Under the pieces are notes generated by a model. It ran no database searches. It worked only from the letters and a program-made list of their open reading frames with translations, and was not told where the DNA came from. The translations under genes and the position numbers were made by a program. A stretch of DNA of 9,629 bases, from positions 1 through 9,629 of the forward strand of contig NVTJ01000020.1 in NCBI GenBank assembly GCA_002401545.1, given 5' to 3'. This document shows positions 4,998 to 9,629 of this stretch, in pieces. The stretch comes from Alphaproteobacteria bacterium. Lineage in GTDB: Bacteria > Pseudomonadota > Alphaproteobacteria > Sphingomonadales > Emcibacteraceae. Numbering within the stretch: the first letter of the stretch is position 1; the number at the start of each line of letters is the position of its first letter.

Positions 4998-6218
4998 ATG
5001 GATTATAATAGGGTATTTTCTGATGCGTTGAAGACGATTAAGGAAGAAGGACGATACCGCGTCTTTACAGATATTGTGCGCCAGAGAGGGGCCTTCCCAA
5101 AAGCGATCTGGTACAGCCCGGAGGGCGTCAGGGAGATTGCAGTCTGGTGCAGCAATGATTATCTTGGCATGGGCCAACATCCCAAAGTCATCAGGGCAAT
5201 GGAAGAAACATTGAAAAATACCGGCGCCGGTGCCGGGGGAACCCGCAATATCAGCGGCAACAATCATATGCATGTGCTTCTGGAACAGGAACTGGCTGAC
5301 CTTCATAATAAACAGGCCGGGCTGTTGTTCACATCCGGTTATATCTCCAATGATGCCAGCATAAGCACAATGGCAAAGCTGATGCCGGGCTGTGTGATCT
5401 TTTCCGATGAGCTTAATCATGCTTCCATGATTGAAGGTGTTCGCCATAGCGGCTGCAGAAAACATATATTCCGTCATAATGATGTTGAACATCTGGAAAG
5501 CCTTCTCAAGGCAACGGACCCGGCTTTGCCAAAATTAATTGTTTTCGAATCGGTTTATTCCATGGATGGTGATTTTGCCCCGATCAGGGAATTTTGTGAT
5601 CTGGCCGATAAATATAATGCCCTGACCTATCTGGATGAGGTCCATGCGGTGGGCATGTACGGCGAACGTGGTGGCGGTGTTGCGGAACAGCATGGCCTGA
5701 TGGACCGGATTACGGTTATTGAAGGAACTCTGGGCAAGGCTTATGGCCTTATGGGGGGATATATCGCCTCGACCACTGATATTGTCGATGCCATCCGCAG
5801 TTTTGCGCCGGGTTTTATTTTTACCACATCCCTGTCACCGGTTATTACCGCAGGGGCGCTGGCCAGCGTGCGCCATTTAAAGGAAAGCCGGACTGAGCGG
5901 ATTATTCATCAGGAACGGGCGGCAAGCCTAAAGGAAAAAATGCGGGCAGCAGATTTACCGGTCATGCCCTCGGTCAGCCATATTGTGCCTGTTCTGGTGG
6001 GGGATCCTGTTGTTTGCAAGCAGGCCTCGGACATGCTGTTGTCCGAGTTTAACATTTATGTGCAGCCGATCAATTTCCCAACGGTACCCAGAGGTACGGA
6101 ACGGCTGCGCTTTACGCCAAGCCCGCTGCATTCGGACGAAATGATTGATCATCTGGTGCGTTCCCTGAAAACGGTATGGGCACGTCTTGATGTGCGGAAA
6201 TTCGCCAAGGCGGCCTGA
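4998..6218 (+). CDS. hemA: 5-aminolevulinate synthase (C4/Shemin pathway)
   Basis: This PLP enzyme of the alpha-oxoamine synthase family condenses glycine with succinyl-CoA to give 5-aminolevulinate, the entry point of heme synthesis in alphaproteobacteria. The 406-residue length matches bacterial ALAS. Visible motifs are CSNDYLGMGQHP (51-62), the glycine-rich GAGAGGTRNISG (76-87), H141 in DELNHASMI for cofactor stacking, D213 and H216 in YLDEVHAVG, and the Schiff-base lysine K247 in EGTLGKAYG. SLSP and INFPTVPRGTERLRFTPSP near 280 and 345-365 are typical of ALAS rather than of the related KBL or BioF enzymes. TAAGG lies seven bases before the ATG. The upstream region holds an FNR box, two candidate promoters and a leader stem-loop, so oxygen-dependent control is likely. 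glyA, source of the glycine substrate, is downstream on the same strand. Confidence 0.97.
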   Translation: MDYNRVFSDALKTIKEEGRYRVFTDIVRQRGAFPKAIWYSPEGVREIAVWCSNDYLGMGQHPKVIRAMEETLKNTGAGAGGTRNISGNNHMHVLLEQELADLHNKQAGLLFTSGYISNDASISTMAKLMPGCVIFSDELNHASMIEGVRHSGCRKHIFRHNDVEHLESLLKATDPALPKLIVFESVYSMDGDFAPIREFCDLADKYNALTYLDEVHAVGMYGERGGGVAEQHGLMDRITVIEGTLGKAYGLMGGYIASTTDIVDAIRSFAPGFIFTTSLSPVITAGALASVRHLKESRTERIIHQERAASLKEKMRAADLPVMPSVSHIVPVLVGDPVVCKQASDMLLSEFNIYVQPINFPTVPRGTERLRFTPSPLHSDEMIDHLVRSLKTVWARLDVRKFAKAA

Positions 6219-6250
6219 AAGAATATTTTTTAAACAAAAGGAGCCCGTCA

Positions 6251-6439
6251 ATGGGCCACGATGCGGGCGAGTATCTTGTTGAATTCATTCAGGTCGGTTC
6301 GTCCGTCAAGGTGTCTGCCATTGACCCCGTTTCGGGTCGCGAAGTATCTATCATTGGACCCGCAACGGCAAGCCGCAGCCAGTTGACCCGGGTCGCGGTC
6401 AATAAGCTGAAATATGTACTTGCCAAAGAAAAATCCTGA
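6251..6439 (+). CDS. Small conserved alphaproteobacterial protein, resembles DUF6898
   Basis: This is a 62-residue protein of unknown function. It has a strong AGGAG seven bases before the ATG and follows hemA by 32 bases, which argues that it is a real gene. The middle, YLVEFIQVGSSVKVSAIDPVS then REVSIIGP, reads as three short beta strands with a turn at D-P-x-S/T-G. Residues about 40-60, ending NKLKYVLAKEK, look like an amphipathic helix. It has no signal peptide, membrane helix, cysteines or metal motif. The pattern V-E-F-x-x-V-G-x-S-V-K-V-x-A-I-D-P followed by V-S-I-x-G-P resembles, from memory, the DUF6898 family; a profile search would settle this. Its place among cofactor and one-carbon genes suggests a housekeeping role, but none can be assigned. 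Confidence 0.8.
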   Translation: MGHDAGEYLVEFIQVGSSVKVSAIDPVSGREVSIIGPATASRSQLTRVAVNKLKYVLAKEKS

Positions 6440-6529
6440 ATATTTTATTTTACCCCCACATATGATAGGAAAACGCCTGACCTTATGATATTAGAGTCTT
6501 TCTGTATTAACCACGGTGTTTGAAAAGAT

Positions 6530-6964
6530 ATGACTAAGGAAATCATTGCATTGGCAGGTGATCACGGGGGCTATGCCTTAAAGGTAATCCTCAAATCTTT
6601 CCTTGTGGAAAGTGGTTTTGATGTTCTGGACCTTGGCTGTGACGGAATGGAGTCTGTGGACTATCCGGATTTTGCCGATGCCATGGCTGATGTCATAAAG
6701 CAAAATAAGGCCGGGCGCGGTGTGCTTGTCTGTGGTTCCGGCATCGGTATAAGCATTGCCGCCAACCGGTATAGCCATATTCGGGCGGCGCTTATCCATG
6801 ACAGATTAACCGCCGAACTCAGCCGGCGGCATAACAACGCCAATATTATTGTTATGGGGGGGCGGGTCATTGGCCCGGATGTGGCCATAGACTGCCTGAA
6901 GGCATTTTTAAATACCACTTTTGAAGGGGGAAGACATCAACGTCGTATCGACAAGATGTCATGA
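6530..6964 (+). CDS. rpiB: Ribose-5-phosphate isomerase B
   Basis: RpiB interconverts ribose-5-phosphate and ribulose-5-phosphate in the pentose phosphate pathway. The 144-residue length is right for the RpiB/LacAB fold. Family landmarks are the N-terminal DHGG (11-14), DYPDFA (44-49), the catalytic-cysteine loop VLVCGSGIGISIAANR (C68), the ring-opening histidine H101 in RRHNNAN, GGRVIGP (110-116), and the C-terminal phosphate-binding region GGRHQRRIDKM. All expected active-site residues are present; N103 stands where Asp is more usual in HNDAN. The start has only a weak GAAAAG element and is 90 bases after the previous gene, with no clear terminator in that gap. It lies 40 bases upstream of glyA, a common alphaproteobacterial pairing. 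Its product ribulose-5-phosphate is also a precursor for riboflavin, whose pathway gene ribD is downstream. Confidence 0.96.
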   Translation: MTKEIIALAGDHGGYALKVILKSFLVESGFDVLDLGCDGMESVDYPDFADAMADVIKQNKAGRGVLVCGSGIGISIAANRYSHIRAALIHDRLTAELSRRHNNANIIVMGGRVIGPDVAIDCLKAFLNTTFEGGRHQRRIDKMS

Positions 6965-7004
6965 TTTTACAGAACAGATATATTGATTTTAGGATTTATT
7001 TAAT

Positions 7005-8270
7005 ATGAATGATTTTTTTAACGCCACCTTAAGCGACAGTGACCCGGAGGTGCTGAAAAGCATTACCCTTGAGACAAAACGGCAGCAGGAACATATTGAG
7101 CTTATTGCTTCTGAAAATATTGTCAGCCGTGCCGTGCTCGAGGCTCAAGGCTCCATAATGACCAACAAATATGCCGAAGGTTATCCGGGACGCCGTTATT
7201 ACGGCGGCTGTGAATTTGTCGATATTGCTGAAAGTCTGGCCATTGAAAGGGCAAAAAAACTGTTCAATGCCGCCTATGTCAATGTGCAGCCCCATTCCGG
7301 CGCACAGGCCAATGGTGCGGTTAATCTGGCTCTGCTACAGCCCGGCGATACCATTCTTGGCATGTCTCTGGCCGCAGGGGGGCATCTGACCCACGGCGCA
7401 CCACCGGCACAGTCGGGCAAATGGTTTAACGCCGTGCAATATGGTGTCAGCCGCGAAGATGCCATGGTTGACTTTGATGAAGTGGAACGTCTGGCGAAAG
7501 AACATAAGCCGAAGATAATCATTGCCGGTGGCTCGGCCTATCCACGGGTCATTGATTTCAAACGTTTCCGGGAAATTGCCGATGAGGTCGGGGCTTATTT
7601 CTGGGTGGATATGGCCCATTTCGCCGGTCTTGTTGCCGGGGGTGTGCACCCTAACCCGTTGGAACATGCCCATGTGGTGACCACGACAACCCACAAGACC
7701 TTGCGCGGCCCACGGGGCGGGATGATCCTGACCAATGATCTTGATCTGGGCAAGAAATTCAACTCGGCAGTATTTCCCGGCCTTCAGGGTGGCCCCCTGA
7801 TGCATGTGATTGCGGCCAAGGCCGTGGCTTTTGGCGAGGCGTTAAGGCCTGAATTTAAAGATTATGCTTACCGGGTTGTTGAAAATGCCCGTGCGCTGGC
7901 CGCCCGCCTTGCGGAAGGTGGCTGTGATATTGTATCCGGCGGTACGGATACGCATTTGATGCTGGTTGACCTGCGGCCTCTGGGCCTGACCGGGCGGGAT
8001 GCGGATAATTCGCTGGGCCGGGCCAATATCACCTGTAACAAGAACGGTATTCCTTTTGATCCTGAAAAACCCATGGTAACATCCGGTATTCGTCTGGGCT
8101 CACCGGCGGGAACGACACGGGGATTTGGGGTGAGGGAATTTGAAATGGTTGGTGATTTCATCATTGAAATCCTCAACGGTCTTCAGGCTAATCCTGATGA
8201 TAACGGTGCTGTAGAAGCCTCTGTACGAGCAAAAGTGGTTGCCCTTTGCAAAGATTTTCCAATTTACTAA
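7005..8270 (+). CDS. glyA: Serine hydroxymethyltransferase
   Basis: GlyA transfers the hydroxymethyl group of serine to tetrahydrofolate, giving glycine and 5,10-methylene-THF, in the cytoplasm. The 421 residues carry the family signatures: ELIASENIVS (32-41), NKYAEGYPGRRYYGG (54-68), VQPHSGAQAN (94-103), VDMAHFAGLVAGG (201-213), the PLP lysine K231 in VTTTTHKTLRGPRGG, FPGLQGGP (257-264), and the C-terminal SGIRLGSPAGTTRGF with the carboxylate-binding arginine R363. AGGA lies ten bases before the ATG. It precedes nrdR by 11 bases, and the nrdR ribosome-binding site overlaps its stop codon, which suggests translational coupling. Glycine produced here can feed HemA, encoded upstream on the same strand. 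The frame is intact with no odd residues. Confidence 0.98.
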   Translation: MNDFFNATLSDSDPEVLKSITLETKRQQEHIELIASENIVSRAVLEAQGSIMTNKYAEGYPGRRYYGGCEFVDIAESLAIERAKKLFNAAYVNVQPHSGAQANGAVNLALLQPGDTILGMSLAAGGHLTHGAPPAQSGKWFNAVQYGVSREDAMVDFDEVERLAKEHKPKIIIAGGSAYPRVIDFKRFREIADEVGAYFWVDMAHFAGLVAGGVHPNPLEHAHVVTTTTHKTLRGPRGGMILTNDLDLGKKFNSAVFPGLQGGPLMHVIAAKAVAFGEALRPEFKDYAYRVVENARALAARLAEGGCDIVSGGTDTHLMLVDLRPLGLTGRDADNSLGRANITCNKNGIPFDPEKPMVTSGIRLGSPAGTTRGFGVREFEMVGDFIIEILNGLQANPDDNGAVEASVRAKVVALCKDFPIY

Positions 8271-8281
8271 GGACTGAATAA

Positions 8282-8740
8282 ATGCGCTGCCCATTTTGTG
8301 GAAATGACGATACTCAGGTAAAAGACAGCCGTCCGACCGAGGATAATTCTGCCATTCGCCGGCGGCGTTCCTGCAACAGTTGCGGGGCGCGTTTTACCAC
8401 CTTCGAGCGGGTACAGTTACGGGAGTTGACGGTGTCCAAGAAAAACGGCAAGAAGGTTCCTTTCGAGCGGGAGAAACTGGAACGTTCGGTTAATCTCGCC
8501 CTGCGTAAACGCCCGATTGAGGAAAGCCGGATAGAGCTGTTGATCAATGGCATCGTCAGGCAGTTGGAAAGTCTGGGCGAATCAGAGGTCAAGACAGAGC
8601 ATATTGGCCGGCTGATTATGGAAGGGCTGCATACCATGGATAAAGTGGCTTATGTGCGCTATGCCTCTGTTTACAAGGATTTCCGGGAAGCCGAGGATTT
8701 TGAAAAATTCGTCGGGCAGATTGCTGACCCCGCAGATTAG
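8282..8740 (+). CDS. nrdR: Transcriptional repressor NrdR
   Basis: NrdR represses ribonucleotide reductase genes in response to adenine nucleotides. The 152-residue protein has the complete two-domain layout. The N-terminal zinc ribbon uses C3-x2-C6 and C31-x2-C34 (RCPFCGNDDTQVKDSR, then RRRRSCNSCGARFTTFER). The ATP-cone spans about 49-139, with VSKKNGKKVPFEREKLERS at its start and RYASVYKDFREAEDF at its end. AAGGA overlaps the glyA stop and lies eight bases before the ATG. ribD begins 12 bases downstream. The glyA-nrdR-ribD order is common in alphaproteobacteria. Its nrd targets are not in this window, and I saw no pair of NrdR boxes here. Confidence 0.97.
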   Translation: MRCPFCGNDDTQVKDSRPTEDNSAIRRRRSCNSCGARFTTFERVQLRELTVSKKNGKKVPFEREKLERSVNLALRKRPIEESRIELLINGIVRQLESLGESEVKTEHIGRLIMEGLHTMDKVAYVRYASVYKDFREAEDFEKFVGQIADPAD

Positions 8741-8751
8741 CGGATGGTATC

Positions 8752-9629
8752 TTGAAAACCGATATTCACCATATGAAGATGGCGCTGGCGCTGGCACAAC
8801 GGGGTCTTGGCACCACATGGCCCAACCCGTCTGTTGGCTGTGTGATCATTGACAGGCAGGGTCATGTCATCGGACGGGGCCATACGGGGAAGGGTGGGCG
8901 TCCCCACGCGGAAACTGTCGCCCTGTCCCATGCGGGAAAGGCAGCAGAAGGGGCCGGTGCCTTTGTCACTCTGGAGCCATGCGCTCATCATGGAGAGACC
9001 TCCCCCTGTGCCGAAAGTCTGGTGAAAGCAAAAATTGACCGCGTCGTGGTTGCCACCGGTGATCCTGATAGCCGTGTCTCCGGCAAGGGTATAAAAATAC
9101 TGGAACAAGCCGGTATTCGGGTTGATTTCGGTGTCTGTCAAACAGAAGCAGACCAGATTAATCAGGGGTTTTTTACCCGCTGTACTGAAAAAAGACCAAT
9201 GGTCACGATGAAAATCGCCACGTCACAGGATGGCATGATTGCGGGGGCCTTAGGTCACAGTCAATGGATAACCGGGTCAGAATCCCGCCAAAGGGGGCAT
9301 TTACTCCGGGCAAATCATGACGCCATTATGGTGGGTATTGGCACGGTTCTGGCGGATAACCCGTCCCTTGACTGCCGGTTGCCGGGACTTCAGTCCCGGC
9401 AACCGGTGCGGATCGTTGTGGATAGTCATTTAACCATACCAGAGAACTGTAAGCTGGTTGAAACGGCGAAGAATATCCCCACATGGATTGTCACATGTGA
9501 AGATGGTGGTAAAAAGTTTGAAACACTGGTGAGCCTTGGCGTGAAGCTTGTATCTTGTGAGGCCAATGATCAGGGCCGGGTGGATTTGACAAAGATGATG
9601 ACCCTGCTTGGCACGGAAGGGATCACCAG
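8752..9629 (+). CDS. ribD: Bifunctional riboflavin biosynthesis protein RibD (partial, C-terminus beyond right edge)
   Basis: RibD deaminates the pyrimidine of 2,5-diamino-6-ribosylamino-pyrimidinone phosphate and then reduces its ribosyl side chain, in riboflavin synthesis. The frame runs 292 codons to the window edge. The deaminase domain (about 5-145) has WPNPSVGCVI (23-32), the zinc and catalytic motif HAE (52-54), and PCAHHGETSPC with zinc ligands C77 and C86. The reductase domain starts near 148 with RPMVTMKIATSQDG, SQWITG (170-175) and VGIGTVLADNPSL (194-206). The start chosen is TTG 8752, with GGATGG just upstream; it gives the usual short extension before the first helix. ATG 8773 and ATG 8779 lack a ribosome-binding site and would trim that extension. 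It follows nrdR by 11 bases. Further rib genes probably lie downstream. Confidence 0.93.
   Translation, partial: MKTDIHHMKMALALAQRGLGTTWPNPSVGCVIIDRQGHVIGRGHTGKGGRPHAETVALSHAGKAAEGAGAFVTLEPCAHHGETSPCAESLVKAKIDRVVVATGDPDSRVSGKGIKILEQAGIRVDFGVCQTEADQINQGFFTRCTEKRPMVTMKIATSQDGMIAGALGHSQWITGSESRQRGHLLRANHDAIMVGIGTVLADNPSLDCRLPGLQSRQPVRIVVDSHLTIPENCKLVETAKNIPTWIVTCEDGGKKFETLVSLGVKLVSCEANDQGRVDLTKMMTLLGTEGIT

Noticed and set aside
4950..5492. Long minus-strand ORF overlapping the hemA start
   Set aside because: Antisense shadow of hemA; no homology recognised and hemA is unambiguous.
7335..7805. 156-codon minus-strand ORF inside glyA
   Set aside because: Shadow frame of glyA; no recognisable domain or ribosome-binding site.
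8737..9141. 134-codon minus-strand ORF at the nrdR-ribD junction
   Set aside because: Shadow of ribD, whose plus-strand frame contains the full zinc deaminase motif set.
1..9629. Mobile elements, tRNA or rRNA genes, CRISPR arrays, phage or defence genes
   Set aside because: None seen; the window is continuous housekeeping and motility coding sequence with gaps of at most about 205 bases.

Overview
The window is a compact bacterial chromosomal segment that looks alphaproteobacterial. It has moderate GC by eye, short intergenic gaps and no mobile elements, RNA genes or CRISPR. The lineage call rests on four things: a C4-pathway 5-aminolevulinate synthase (HemA), an LdtR-type MarR regulator, a small protein resembling DUF6898, and the order glyA-nrdR-ribD. 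Order or genus cannot be resolved by reading alone. Every gene appears intact except the two cut by the window edges (motB on the left, ribD on the right).

Left part (1-3161): flagellar motor genes interrupted by amino-acid metabolism. motB (minus, cut by the left edge) lies downstream of a threonine ammonia-lyase gene on the same strand. motA is transcribed divergently from that gene, so the two stator subunits are on opposite strands with ilvA/tdcB between them. The ilvA-motA gap is AT-rich and holds a perfect 12-bp palindrome and several GATAA-type half-sites.

Middle (3158-4997): hemB converges on motA, and the two stop codons share a TTAA tetranucleotide. hemB is divergent from a MarR-family regulator of the LdtR type. 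Between that regulator and hemA is the most informative non-coding stretch of the window. It has a perfect FNR/FixK box at the classical class II distance from a -10 hexamer, a second promoter with a consensus -35, and a GC-rich inverted repeat in the leader.

Right part (4998-9629): a probable operon or supraoperonic run on the plus strand, hemA - DUF6898-like - rpiB - glyA - nrdR - ribD. GlyA makes glycine, a substrate of HemA. RpiB interconverts ribose-5-P and ribulose-5-P, and the latter feeds riboflavin synthesis together with the RibD branch. NrdR is the ATP/dATP-sensing repressor of ribonucleotide reductase genes. The theme is cofactor supply (heme, flavin, one-carbon units), with heme synthesis probably tied to oxygen through an FNR-type regulator.

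I see no undescribed multi-gene system here. The observations most worth following are the hemA control region, the inverted repeat in front of ldtR, and the small conserved protein between hemA and rpiB.
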